Origin: JASHPR01 sp963842355
Lineage (GTDB): Bacteria; Actinomycetota; Actinomycetes; Streptosporangiales; Streptosporangiaceae
NCBI GenBank assembly: GCA_963842355.1
Contig: CAWJGC010000007.1
Location: 682,001-746,000, forward strand
Length of the DNA stretch: 64,000 bases
Reading direction: 5' to 3'
Shown here: piece by piece, positions 53,296-62,655 of the stretch
Layout: every line of letters starts with the position of its first letter
Position numbering within the stretch: position 1 is the stretch's first letter
Made by a program: the position numbers and the translations under genes
Notes under the pieces: model-generated
The model's input: the letters and a program-made list of their open reading frames with translations, nothing else
Database searches by the model: none
What the model was told of the DNA's origin: nothing

Positions 53296-53943
53296 CTACC
53301 GGACGCTCAGCAAGGCCGCCTTGGCCCGGGCCGTATGGTAATTCGCCGCACCCGGGCTGATACCCATGGCCGAAGCAGCCTGCCGTTCGGACAGGTTCAG
53401 GTAGAACCGGAGCATGAGCGCCTCCCGCTGCCTCGGCGAAAGTATGTGCATGGCTGAGATCACCGCCGAGCGCTCTGGCTGCGTGATCGCGCCCTGCTCG
53501 GCGCTGGGCATGATGCCCGGCTTGGACTTGGGCGCGTTCCGGTCGGCCGTCATCCCTTGCCGCAGGGCCGACCGCGACCGGTTTATCACGCACTGGCGCA
53601 GGTATGCCAGCGCCTTGTCGCGGTCCCGTACCCGGCTCCAGGCGCCGTACATGGCGACGAAGGAATCCTGCACCACTTCCTCCGCGATGCCCACGTCGCC
53701 GACCAGCACGGCCGCCAGCCGGACCAGCGAGCGGTACTCCGTGCCGTAAATCGCCGTGATCGCCTGGTCGGCATCCGACTGAGCGTCAGCGGGAACCGGA
53801 CCCAGCGCGGCGCCCGCTGGCAGCGCGTCGGCCCTACGCGGGGGATGCGGCCCGGCGGCGCATGGCTCGCCGTCGGCCATGCCGACACTGCGCACAGCGG
53901 CGGGCCGGGCGCTTTCACGGGTCCTGTTACCCAGGCCGAACAT
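53296..53943 (-). CDS. ECF-type RNA polymerase sigma factor
   Basis: A 215-aa sigma-70 family protein. A Pro/Ala-rich N-terminal 60 residues precede region 2 (YGTEYRSLVRLAAVLVGDVG, IAEEVVQDSFVAMYGAWSRV, ALAYLRQCVINRSRSALR). Region 4 is LSPRQREALMLRFYLNLSER, ASAMGISPGAANYHTARAKA. It resembles the SigE/SigL-like group without an adjacent anti-sigma gene. The start is uncertain because of the long disordered N-terminus. Confidence 0.88.
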   Translation of the reverse strand: MFGLGNRTRESARPAAVRSVGMADGEPCAAGPHPPRRADALPAGAALGPVPADAQSDADQAITAIYGTEYRSLVRLAAVLVGDVGIAEEVVQDSFVAMYGAWSRVRDRDKALAYLRQCVINRSRSALRQGMTADRNAPKSKPGIMPSAEQGAITQPERSAVISAMHILSPRQREALMLRFYLNLSERQAASAMGISPGAANYHTARAKAALLSVR

Positions 53944-54008
53944 GGCGTCGCCTTTCTGCTGAAGCAGTCAGGCGGGGTCTGGACCAAGCGGCTGATTCGC
54001 CAGCTTCA

Positions 54009-54890
54009 CTATGACGATACGCCGGACTCCCGCCGCTGCCCAGGACACCGACCCCTCGCTCCTCGAAGAGCTGTCCTACCTTGCCGGTCATCCTCGCCAG
54101 CGCTCCTGAACGATCCCCGCACGAGGGAGGGCCTCCCGCGCTGGGCGGAGTCGTCCACGGGTCCGCGCCGGCATACCAGGGCCAACCGATGAGCAGGACG
54201 GATCGCCAGGAACAAGTGCGCGTGAGCGGAGTCTCCGGCGAGCATCGCGAGGGGATCAGTACCCCGAGGGAGGATCTCGGTCTGAAGCTTCGGCCCGATG
54301 CTTAGCTTCCCCGCCCGCCACGCATCCTCCAGGCCGGTCCCGCACCGCGAGCACTCCGCCGGCGGCGGCACGTCCTCCTGCTTGTCCGGGTGCGGGTCCC
54401 GCGATAGTCCCGCCCCGGGGTGCCCCGGCTGCCCGCCGGGCTTGCGGTCCTTGCGCCGTTCCCGTTCCGAGGACTGGCGGGCCTTCCGCTCGGCCTTGCG
54501 CCGCTGACGCGCCCCGATCGGGTCCTTCGACGGCGGCGTTCCCGAGGTCGTGCTGTCCGACCCCAGCCGCCGCTCCAGTTCCGCGGCCCTCAGCTTCAGC
54601 TGCCGGTACCGCTCCCGCTGATCCTGCAGCTCGGCCCGCAGCATCGCGTTCTCGGTGTCCTTGGCCTCGATCACCGCCCGCAGCCGGGCGACCAGCTCAC
54701 GCTGATCCCCGCCGTCGGCAGGAACACCAGGCTCATCGGCAGGAGCCGGCTTGCAAGGCCAACCCGGGACATGCGCCAAGCTGCTCGTGGTGCCAGCGCC
54801 AGATCCCGGCAGGCCGGAGCAACCACAGAGGCGGTCCGGCCGGAGCGATCCCCGAGCGCCTTCGGGGTTCCGGCTCGACCGGCTGGTCAC
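54009..54890 (-). pseudogene. IS66-family transposase fragment, N-terminal
   Basis: The frame shows the leucine coil (RAVIEAKDTENAMLRAELQD), SDSTTSGTPPSKDPIGARQR, a basic stretch, GGQPGHPGAGLSRDPHPDKQ and the zinc motif CSRCGTGLEDAW. After KLQTEILPRG it becomes unrelated sequence, so the DDE domain is missing. It is a different IS66 lineage from the one at 45.7 kb. Confidence 0.6.
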
Positions 54891-55327
54891 TTGATCCTGG
54901 TGTTGCGTGCAGGATCCGGGATTGCTCCCAGCTGGATCAGCATGGCGAGGTGGTCGTTGACGGCCCAGCGCTCGACTATGCGATCACCGGTGATCCGGTA
55001 CATGAAGGCGGTGTCGCGCTGGTAGTACCCGGCAGGGACCTCGAAACCGCGGAAGGTTCCCCCGGGCCACTGCCCCTCCCTGACGCCGAACTGGACGACG
55101 AGATCCTGTTCGCCGACCACGGACAGCTTCCGCCAGCGGAACGATTCGAAGTTGCGGCCGTCAGTGGCGAGCCACTGACGAGTACCGTCCAGCCCCGGCG
55201 GCCGGCCTGGCGCGAGGGCGTGATTGACCATGTCCGGGCTGCATAGCTCGTCGAGCCGGTCCAGGTCGCGGTTGTTGAGGATGGCGTCGAAACGCTCCAC
55301 GATCGCCTTGTTCGTCTCGGTACTCAC
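54887..55327 (-). CDS. SnoaL-like ester cyclase family protein
   Basis: A 146-aa NTF2-fold protein. NKAIVERFDAILNNRDLDRL, DELCSPDMVNHALAPGRPPG, PGGTFRGFEVPAGYYQRDTA and GDRIVERWAVNDHLAMLIQL follow the ester-cyclase/SnoaL pattern. GTG 55327 has GGGGAG at good spacing, whereas the longer frame to 55363 does not. It is divergent from the TetR gene, the standard regulator-target arrangement. Confidence 0.85.
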   Translation of the reverse strand: MSTETNKAIVERFDAILNNRDLDRLDELCSPDMVNHALAPGRPPGLDGTRQWLATDGRNFESFRWRKLSVVGEQDLVVQFGVREGQWPGGTFRGFEVPAGYYQRDTAFMYRITGDRIVERWAVNDHLAMLIQLGAIPDPARNTRIK

Positions 55328-55344
55328 CGGGCTCCCCCCATTCG

Positions 55345-55383
55345 ACGATAGTTTCACTCTCACGGATATATGTGTACTATCGC
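55345..55383 (+). promoter_or_regulatory. TetR operator and leaderless promoter
   Basis: CGATAGT (55345-55351) and ACTATCG (55377-55383) are inverted repeats. TTTCAC, 17 bp, TACTAT (55375-55380) form a promoter whose -10 ends seven bases before ATG 55388, fitting a leaderless transcript. The repeats overlap it. Confidence 0.5.
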
Positions 55384-55387
55384 TAAT

Positions 55388-56035
55388 ATGGCCGAGGGTG
55401 TCAAGAGGCGTTACGACAACTCCCGCCGGCTCGCCCAGGCCCGGGCCACACGACTCAAGGTGATCGAGGCGGCCGGACAGCTATTCATCGAGCGCGGCTA
55501 CCCCGCCACCCCCATCGAGGCGGTCGCCGCAGCCGCAGACGTCCCGCTCCCCACGCTCTACCGGCTGTTCGGCTCCAAGCGAGCCCTGCTCAAGGCGGTG
55601 CTGGACACCTCCTTCGGCGGCGACGACGAGCGGATCACCTTCGCCGACCGACCGGAACAGCAAGCCGCGCTCTCCGAGCCCGACCCGACTCAGATGGTCA
55701 ACGCCTTCGCCCGCATCGCCCGGCAGTTCATGGACCGCTCCTCGGCGATCCTCCACGTCCTGGCCACCGCCGCCCAAGTCGACGGTGAGGCAGCCGAACT
55801 GCTCGCCGAGATCCGCCGGCAGCGGCACACCGGCCAGTCCAAAATCGTCACCGCCCTGGCGGAGCGAGACGCCCTCGACCCACACCTGGATCCCGGCGAG
55901 GCAGCCGACATCGTCTACGCGCTCATGTCGCCCGACGTCCACCGGATCCTCACCGTTGAGCGCTGCTGGTCAGCCGAGAACTACCAATCCTGGCTGGGAC
56001 GATCCCTCCGAACGCTGCTACGCCCCGCGCGGTGA
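55388..56035 (+). CDS. TetR-family regulator
   Basis: A 215-aa repressor. The N-terminal HTH reads RLKVIEAAGQLFIERGYPAT, IEAVAAAADVPLPTLYRLFG, SKRALLKAVLDTSF. The C-terminal ligand domain includes MVNAFARIARQFMDRSSAIL, ALDPHLDPGEAADIVYALMS and a Trp-containing end (NYQSWLGRSLRTLL), a layout common in actinomycete TetRs. It begins at ATG 55388 directly at the predicted transcription start. It probably represses itself and the divergent ester-cyclase gene. Confidence 0.9.
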   Translation: MAEGVKRRYDNSRRLAQARATRLKVIEAAGQLFIERGYPATPIEAVAAAADVPLPTLYRLFGSKRALLKAVLDTSFGGDDERITFADRPEQQAALSEPDPTQMVNAFARIARQFMDRSSAILHVLATAAQVDGEAAELLAEIRRQRHTGQSKIVTALAERDALDPHLDPGEAADIVYALMSPDVHRILTVERCWSAENYQSWLGRSLRTLLRPAR

Positions 56036-56741
56036 CCGGCTTCGCCCTCCCGCGAGGGCCCAGTGGGCGGCGCCCGGCCATGACCGCCGGCAGGTGATCC
56101 GCCAGCCCGGCGAGAGATCCCAGCCCGCAACGGCCGCGCCCTTGTGCCCTGTCACGCAGCGAGGCAACAGCCGGGCTGGGGATGCCGAATGGCTCAACAA
56201 AGCAGCCAAGAAGGGTTGAATGTTCGGCCCAAACGCGCGAAATAGCAGGTAAAGGCATTACCCGCGACGCCCAACCTCTTCCAGTCTCAAGGACAATCCC
56301 CAGCATGCTCGCACCAGCCAGGTTTCAAGCACCCGTGCCACGTGCCGCGTCACGCACTCAACCCGAGGACCCCTGAATGGACACCATGAAACTCCCCTGC
56401 TCTCACTCCACTCGGGGAACAAGCGCAGCCAGGCGCCTTCAGACATCAGGCCAAGCATGAGAACGATGGACGCCGCGCTCACCATGGCTGGAGTCCTGTA
56501 GCCGAGTAGCTGTAGCCGGAGACCGCCTGCCAGAGCCCAGCTCTCCCCCAGCAACCCAGTGAGCAACACTCGGGCCAGGCTTGAGTGATACCACGCATCG
56601 ATCATCGGTTGGCCGCCCGTCGCTTCGTCCATGGCCTGCCCGGCTCGCTGTCGCGCGCTGGCCAACTCTTCCAGCAGGCCAGAGATCTCTTCGAGTGCGG
56701 CCTGTTCGGCGCGGTAGGCCTTCACCCCTCCGGCGACATGT
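56036..56741. other. Region without a secure gene
   Basis: On the minus strand a frame over 56258-56809 encodes a helical stretch (EEISGLLEELASARQRAGQA) and a hydrophobic segment (MVSAASIVLMLGLMSEGAWL). It overlaps the remnant on the plus strand and has no clear start, so it is only a possible small membrane protein. Confidence 0.25.
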
Positions 56742-57054
56742 CTCAACCACGAGCTGACCCGCCTGCAGGGCCAGCGGATCGAACTCCAAGGCCAGCGGGT
56801 TGAGAGCATGCTCGCTCAGCTGGCCGCCCAGGTCAGGGATACTCAGGCTCCGCCAGGCGCCGGCACGGCTCCGGCGGGGTGGCCACTAGCCGAGGTGACT
56901 GACCCGTTCGACCTGGAAGTGCACCGGCCGGTCCAGCCCGACAATCTGCAGCCTGGCCTGCCGGAGCTGCCTGCCTACGTGCCTCGCGAGCACGACGCCG
57001 CGCTTAGACAGGTGGTGCGGGCGGCGGCCGGGGGCCGTAGCGGCATCGCGGTGC
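56742..57054 (+). pseudogene. N-terminal remnant of a STAND/AAA-type ATPase
   Basis: The frame reads QGQRIELQGQRVESMLAQLA, WPLAEVTDPFDLEVHRPVQP, LPELPAYVPREHDAALRQVV and ends GRSGIAV just where the P-loop should begin. This opening is typical of large actinomycete NTPase regulators. The 5' end and all of the ATPase are missing. Confidence 0.55.
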
Positions 57055-57124
57055 CCCCCAGTTACTTGCGGGGCCAGCCACTTAGCGTGCGTTGAGTGAG
57101 CCAGCGTCATGTCGCGGACTCGAG

Positions 57125-58602
57125 GAGGTTGTCCCGAGTTCCGTTGAACTTCGGGTGGCGGCCCCGTTGATCATCAGGCTGCCCTGACCTTCTCATCCTG
57201 GCATGCGGCGCTGACATTCTCGGCGAAGCACGCGTCGAGCGCGGCGCGCAGCCTGGGCAGGTGCAGGTGGCCGTTGACGCGGCGGAACTGCTTGCCTGCT
57301 TCGGTCATCCCGGCGGCGCACCAGCGCAGCGCCATGGTCCCGTCGCGCCAGCGCTTGACGTTCTTGCTGTGCTCGCGACAGATCTCGATCATCGACTCGA
57401 TGGTGTTAGTCGAGCGCAGGGTTCGTGCGAGGGTGGGCGGCACTTCGAGCCGCAGGACGGTCAGGGTCTCGGCCATGCCCTCGCGCAGCGACGCGGCGGC
57501 GCCGGGGTGGGTCTTGTCCAGCTCGCGGGCCAGCGCCTGCAGCTCGCCTTCGGCCTTGAGCGCCGACTCGGCGTGGTAGGCCAGCCGCATCCGCTTCTCG
57601 GTGACGGACTTGAGCCGTTCGGGCAGCTTGTCGATCACGTTCCTGATCTTGTGCTGCTGACACCTGGCAATGACCGGCTTGTCGAAGACGTCCTTGACCG
57701 CCTTCGACAAGGCCTTAGCGCCGTCGAGGACGGCCAGGACGGGCTTGCTGGTGTCCAGGCCGCGCTCGCGCAGCCCGGTAATCAGGTCGGTGACCACGGC
57801 GGCGTTCTCGGTCGAGCCCTCTTCCACCCCGAGGGGGTGCTTGACCCCGTCGATGCCGATGCCGAGCGCGACGACGCAGGTGTGCTCGCCGAAGTGCACC
57901 CCGTCGACCATGAACGCCACCAGGTCCAGGTCATCCAGGCGGCGGGACATCAGCTCCGCGAGCGCGGTCTCGGTCGCGGTGACGAACCGGCGGGAGACCG
58001 CCGACTTGCTCGTGGCTGTCGCCGCCTCCTCCACCGCGGTCCCGGCGGGCTCCAGGCCGCGGACGTAGCGGCGTGACGACAGCCCGGCCAGCATCTTCTC
58101 CAGCGCCATCTTGCCCAGGATCTCGGTGCCGCTGAACAGGTCATAGCTGGGCAGGCGCAGCTCCCCGGAGCCGTCGGCGGCCCGCACCCGCGGCCGGGTC
58201 ACCGCCACCCGCCGGCCGCCCAGGGTCACCGACCCGGCCCCGGCGCCGTGCCGGTACCCGGCCCGATCGGGGTTGTGCCTGCCCTCCGGACCGCACAGCC
58301 GCCCGGCGTCCTCGGCGAACATCGCGGCCATGACCTGCAGCCCGGTGCCGACGGCCAGGGCCAGCAGGCCCTCCTTGGCCGATTCGGCGATCCCGGCCAT
58401 CGACACGATTACCTGCTCGGGGACAGTGACTTCGCACTGCTGCGGGTCAGGCTGGGCACGACGGCCCGTCTTCTGGTAGGTGTTGCTCACGGCGGTCCCT
58501 CTCCTTCGGGTGTTCCTTGTCCGTTCACCCGTGGCCTACCACCCGGCAGGCTCCAGGTGGGGGACCGCCACTCTCAAGTTCTACGAAGGCCGGGACAACC
58601 TC
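57125..58602. mobile_element. IS256-family insertion sequence (1,478 bp)
   Basis: Imperfect inverted repeats of about 40 bp start GAGGTTGTCCCG at both ends and share GAACTT and GTGGCGG blocks. The 8-bp direct repeat GACTCGAG flanks the element (57117-57124, 58603-58610). It contains one intact transposase gene. Confidence 0.93.
57174..58490 (-). CDS. IS256 family (Mutator-type) transposase
   Basis: A 438-aa DDE transposase. AGYRHGAGAGSVTLGGRRVA opens the conserved part. The catalytic residues are in VAFMVDGVHFGEHTCVVAL, KPVLAVLDGAKALSKAVKDV and STNTIESMIEICREHSKNVK, followed by RWRDGTMALRWCAAGMTEAG. QQHKIRNVIDKLPE holds the C/H region. The frame is full-length and the element has intact ends, so it may be active. 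Confidence 0.95.
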   Translation of the reverse strand: MSNTYQKTGRRAQPDPQQCEVTVPEQVIVSMAGIAESAKEGLLALAVGTGLQVMAAMFAEDAGRLCGPEGRHNPDRAGYRHGAGAGSVTLGGRRVAVTRPRVRAADGSGELRLPSYDLFSGTEILGKMALEKMLAGLSSRRYVRGLEPAGTAVEEAATATSKSAVSRRFVTATETALAELMSRRLDDLDLVAFMVDGVHFGEHTCVVALGIGIDGVKHPLGVEEGSTENAAVVTDLITGLRERGLDTSKPVLAVLDGAKALSKAVKDVFDKPVIARCQQHKIRNVIDKLPERLKSVTEKRMRLAYHAESALKAEGELQALARELDKTHPGAAASLREGMAETLTVLRLEVPPTLARTLRSTNTIESMIEICREHSKNVKRWRDGTMALRWCAAGMTEAGKQFRRVNGHLHLPRLRAALDACFAENVSAACQDEKVRAA

Positions 58603-58782
58603 GACTCGAGTACGAGCAGTTGGTGAGTGTGGGGAGCCCCGAGTCGGCGCGAGCGGCTCATCCGGGAGCCGGGCCCTGCCGGCGTCTGGCGCGGCAGACG
58701 GGTCAGCCCGTGACCGTTGACGGGTACCCGAAGCCTTCCGATACCGTCGATCCGAGCACGTGAATCACGCGAAGGAGTAGTC

Positions 58783-60141
58783 GTGACCGGGCTTCAGTAT
58801 GCGAACCGAGCGTTCAATTCGATGGCGCTTGAGCAGATTCGGGCCTACCAGGAGCGCCGCCTAGTCAGGCAGATCGAGTACGTTTACGCAAACTCTGAGT
58901 ACTACCGACGGCGGTTCGCCGCAGTCGGGGCGGAGCCCGGTGACATCAGGACGCTGGAGGACTACTACCGGCTGCCCGTCCTTATGGATAAGGAGCAGGA
59001 GCGGCTCAGTCAGGCTGAGTCGGTGGCCAAGCACGGCCACCCGTTCGGTTCGCACCTGTGCTGCCCGCCTGAGGATGTGGCCATTACGGCCACGACGTCC
59101 GGTACCTCCGGCCTGCCTACGTTCACCTACACTCTCGCCCAGGACGACAAGTACAACCTGGCCCCTGCCATGGGCCTGATGCTCGCCCAGGCTGGACTCG
59201 GACGCGGTGATCGGATGCTGTTCAGCTATGCATTGGGCATCTACGCCACCTCCGTAGCGCTGCCCTCCATCCGTCAGGCCGGCATCTTGCCCATCGATGT
59301 CGACGTGCGCACAGGCGCCGACAGCATTCTCATGTACTCGGGCCTGACCAAGCCGGTGGCCGGCATGACCACGCCGTCACTGGCCCAGTATCTGGTGAAG
59401 CGGGCGGAGGGCCTCGGCCAAAACGTCAAGGATCTCAATTTCCGCGGGTTGTTCCTAGTCGGGGAGATCGGCGTCGGTGTGCCGAGCACCAAGAAGTACC
59501 TGGAGGAGTCGTGGGGGTGCCGGGCCTATGATTGGATCGCGCCGGCCGGCCAGACCCTGGCGTCCTCCTGCGACTCCGTGGACTACCACGGCATGCATGC
59601 GGTGACCCCCGACCTGGACCTATACCCACTCGATCTCATCGACCCGGAGACCAAGGAACACATCGAGGTCAGTGACGGCGTCGAGGGCGAGGCGGTGTAC
59701 ACGTCGCTGTGGCGCAAGGCCCTGCCGCTGGTGCGTTACGCCTCGGGTGATGTCGTTCGAGTCACCACCGAGCCGTGTCCCGCGTGCGGCTTCACCGGGG
59801 CCCGCCTGTTCGTCACCGGTCGCGCCGACGACATGCTCATCGTCAAGGGCGTCAACGTCTACCCCGGCGTCGTCAAGCGGATCGTGAACGAGTTCGCCCC
59901 CGACGTTACCGGTGAGATGCGGATCGTGCTGAACTCGCCGCCGCCGCTGGTCGAACCACCGTTGCGGATCAAGGTGGAGCACGCCGATCACGTTCGGGAA
60001 GCCGAACTAGCGGGACTGCAGCAACAGATCACCCAAGAGCTCCACAACCGCATCCGGGTCAGCCCTGAGTTCGAGTGGGTCCCGGCCGGGTCCATCGAGC
60101 GGGCCATGGCCAAGACCCCTCTGTTCGAGAAGCGGTACTGA
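58783..60141 (+). CDS. PaaK-like AMP-dependent acyl/aryl-CoA ligase
   Basis: A 452-aa phenylacetate-CoA ligase-like protein. The ATP loop is ITATTSGTSGLPTFTYT. Later motifs are DWIAPAGQTLASSCDS, LVRYASGDVVRVTTEPCPAC, RLFVTGRADDMLIVKGVNVY and GSIERAMAKTPLFEKRY with the C-terminal Lys. GTG 58783 follows GAAGGAG. It starts a four-gene operon with two crotonase-fold proteins and a second ligase, suggesting activation and beta-oxidation-like breakdown of an aromatic or cyclic acid. Confidence 0.9.
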   Translation: MTGLQYANRAFNSMALEQIRAYQERRLVRQIEYVYANSEYYRRRFAAVGAEPGDIRTLEDYYRLPVLMDKEQERLSQAESVAKHGHPFGSHLCCPPEDVAITATTSGTSGLPTFTYTLAQDDKYNLAPAMGLMLAQAGLGRGDRMLFSYALGIYATSVALPSIRQAGILPIDVDVRTGADSILMYSGLTKPVAGMTTPSLAQYLVKRAEGLGQNVKDLNFRGLFLVGEIGVGVPSTKKYLEESWGCRAYDWIAPAGQTLASSCDSVDYHGMHAVTPDLDLYPLDLIDPETKEHIEVSDGVEGEAVYTSLWRKALPLVRYASGDVVRVTTEPCPACGFTGARLFVTGRADDMLIVKGVNVYPGVVKRIVNEFAPDVTGEMRIVLNSPPPLVEPPLRIKVEHADHVREAELAGLQQQITQELHNRIRVSPEFEWVPAGSIERAMAKTPLFEKRY

Positions 60142-60935
60142 TGTCTCCGGTCCCCGCGTTCGAGACGTTGCAGGTGTCGGTCGAGGGCCCCACCGCGACG
60201 GTGGTCCTGTTCCGGCCAGGCAAGGCCAATGCGGTGAACCGGCAGATGCTCGACGACCTCGTCGGGCTGGCTGACTGGTTGCGGGAGGAGCCGGACATCG
60301 CCTTCGTTATCCTCACCCACCATGGCAAGGTGTTCGCCGCCGGCGCGGATCTGGCCGAGTTGCACGCTGAGCTTGATCTCGACGACCACCACCGCCGCGC
60401 CCGGATGCGCTCGATGCAGGTCGTGGCTCAGGAGATGATGCGCAAGCTGGAGAACCTCCAGCAGATTACCTTCGCCGCCCTCGAGGGCTCGGCCTACGGA
60501 GCCGGCATGGCCATCGCCATGGCGGCGGATTTCAGGATCATGAGCACGCAGGCCCAGTTCGTCCTGCCTGAATCCGCGCTCGGCATGTTCCTGACCTACG
60601 GGTGTACGCCCCGGCTCGTGGCCGCAGCCGGGCTGAGCCGGGCCAAACGGATGATCATGTGGGCGAAACCCCTCGACGCTAGCCGAGCCGCCGAATGGGG
60701 CTTGGTGGACGAGATCGTCGAACCCGGCCGAACCGTGGCCGTCGCCGAGCAGATGATCGACGACCTCGGCTTGGTCGACCTAAGAGCGGTCCAGCTCACC
60801 AAGCAGCTAGCGAACGCCGCGGCGCCCTCGGCGTTCGGCGATATTATGCGCAGCGAGCCTGACCTGGTCGAGGCTGTGCTGGGGAACGGGACCATTCGCG
60901 AACAGCTGGCCGAGTTTCTCGATCGGAAGCATTGA
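60141..60935 (+). CDS. Enoyl-CoA hydratase/isomerase family protein
   Basis: A 264-aa crotonase. VVLFRPGKANAVNRQMLDDL opens the fold; the oxyanion-hole segments are HHGKVFAAGADLAELHAEL and ALEGSAYGAGMAIAMAADFR; PESALGMFLTYGCTPRLVAA follows. The second acidic position is present as PESALG. The start ATG shares a base with the ligase stop (TGATG), so translation is coupled. Confidence 0.92.
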   Translation: MSPVPAFETLQVSVEGPTATVVLFRPGKANAVNRQMLDDLVGLADWLREEPDIAFVILTHHGKVFAAGADLAELHAELDLDDHHRRARMRSMQVVAQEMMRKLENLQQITFAALEGSAYGAGMAIAMAADFRIMSTQAQFVLPESALGMFLTYGCTPRLVAAAGLSRAKRMIMWAKPLDASRAAEWGLVDEIVEPGRTVAVAEQMIDDLGLVDLRAVQLTKQLANAAAPSAFGDIMRSEPDLVEAVLGNGTIREQLAEFLDRKH

Positions 60936-60978
60936 CCGGCTCGAGCGCCTTCATCGAGCGACGTAGATGGGGAGTCGC

Positions 60979-62655
60979 ATGCCAGCAGACGAGTTCGACG
61001 TCGATCGGTTGCGAGGTCGTCGATCGGTTGCCCGCTGGAATCGGGTGTCGATCGGTGACATCTTCGAACGGGTGCGGTGGAGTCGGCCCGATGCCGAGGC
61101 TCTAGTGGCTGCGCCGGGCGCCCATGAGGGCGAGACGACTCGGCTGACCTACGCGCAGGCCGACGACTTGGCCAACCAGGTGGCCAACGCCATGCTGGAG
61201 CGTTTGCAGCCTGGCGACATCGCTGTCCTCGTCTGCGAGAACTCTCTGGAGGCAATGCTCACCAAGGTCGGGATGGCCAAGGCAGGCGTGGTGGCGGCAC
61301 CCCTGAATCCCAACCTGGCCGACGACGTGATCGGCGAGATTCTGCAGCGGATCGCGCCGAAGCTAGCGATCGTGGATGCCCCGTTCTGGCCCAAGATCAG
61401 GCCCCTGCTAGGGCAAGCCGGTGTGTGCGTCGGCATCGTCATCGCCGTCGGTGCCGAACGAGCCCCGGGGATCGCCACCTTCGCCGAGTTCGTGGCCGGT
61501 CAATCCAGCGGCGAGCCCGACGTCGAAATCCACGGCGACGACATCGCCGAGCTGCTCTTCACCTCCGGTACGTCGGCCAATCCCAAGGCGGCCATGCTCT
61601 CGCACATCAACATCACGATGTCGGCACTGAGCTTCGCGGGAGTGGTGGGTCGGGGCACCCGCTTCGAAAGCGACGCCGTGATCGGCTCGTTCCTGCCCGT
61701 CATCTACCACGTGGCCGACGTCGTCATGTACTCAGCGGCGCTCATGGGCGGCAGGGCGGTCGTGGGACGGGGTCCCGACTTCCCCCTCATCGTCCGCACC
61801 ATCGCAGCCGAAGGCATCACCGGGCTGTGGGCAGGCATGCCCAGGATGATCGCTGCCGTGGCCGAAGCCGCGCGCGCCGACCCGTCGTCGTCGTTGGAGA
61901 CCCTGAACACCATCGTCTACGGCTGGGCGCCACTGCCGCCTCCGGTGTTCGATGCGATCGCTGAGTTGTGCGGCCATGAGGTATTGATGGCCGCCATCAT
62001 CGGGATGACCGAAGTGGTGGTCGCCCACCGCTTCTGGGCCAATCAGCACGAGGAGCTATACCGGCGGACTTCGCCGGCGATCAACTTCATCGGCCACCCC
62101 CACCCGCTCCTGGCTGCCCGGGTCGTTGGCGACGACGACACCGACGTCGACCCCGCATCAGATGCGCTCGGTGAGGCCCGTTACCGGTCCCCGGCGTTGA
62201 TGAGCGGCTACTACGGCGACCGGGTGGCCACCGAAGAGGCATTTACCGGCGGGTGGTTCCACACTGGTGACATGTTCCAGTACGGCGAAGGCCGTAACCG
62301 AGCCATGGTCGACCGCCGGAAGGACGTCGTGAAGTCCGGTGGCGAGAACGTGTCCTCCATCCGCGTCGAATCGGCCATCGAGATGCACCCCGGCGTGGTC
62401 CGAGCGGCGGTGGTCGGCATCCCGCATGAGAAATGGGGTGAGGCGGTGACCGCGGCCGTCATCCCCGCCGACCCCGCCGACCCGCCGTCCGAGGCCGACA
62501 TCGTTGCTCTCTGCAAGCAGCGACTCGCTCCATACGAGGTGCCCAAGCGTGTCGTTGTGGTACCGGAGTTGCCCCAAGCCGTGGGCGGAAAGTTGCAGAA
62601 GCACCTGATCCGCGACTCGCTCAAAGACACCTATGAGGATGAACGACATAGTTGA
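60979..62655 (+). CDS. Acyl-CoA synthetase (AMP-forming)
   Basis: A 558-aa ANL-family ligase. ELLFTSGTSANPKAAMLSHI is the ATP loop, TIVYGWAPLPPPVFDAIAEL and MTEVVVAHRFW the adenylate region, GWFHTGDMFQYGEGRNRAMV the hinge, and KDVVKSGGENVSSIRVESAI follows. LPQAVGGKLQKHLIRDSL contains the catalytic Lys. ATG 60979 has GGGGAG upstream and is preferred over 60967. Two ligases in one operon suggest two activation steps or substrates. Confidence 0.92.
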   Translation: MPADEFDVDRLRGRRSVARWNRVSIGDIFERVRWSRPDAEALVAAPGAHEGETTRLTYAQADDLANQVANAMLERLQPGDIAVLVCENSLEAMLTKVGMAKAGVVAAPLNPNLADDVIGEILQRIAPKLAIVDAPFWPKIRPLLGQAGVCVGIVIAVGAERAPGIATFAEFVAGQSSGEPDVEIHGDDIAELLFTSGTSANPKAAMLSHINITMSALSFAGVVGRGTRFESDAVIGSFLPVIYHVADVVMYSAALMGGRAVVGRGPDFPLIVRTIAAEGITGLWAGMPRMIAAVAEAARADPSSSLETLNTIVYGWAPLPPPVFDAIAELCGHEVLMAAIIGMTEVVVAHRFWANQHEELYRRTSPAINFIGHPHPLLAARVVGDDDTDVDPASDALGEARYRSPALMSGYYGDRVATEEAFTGGWFHTGDMFQYGEGRNRAMVDRRKDVVKSGGENVSSIRVESAIEMHPGVVRAAVVGIPHEKWGEAVTAAVIPADPADPPSEADIVALCKQRLAPYEVPKRVVVVPELPQAVGGKLQKHLIRDSLKDTYEDERHS

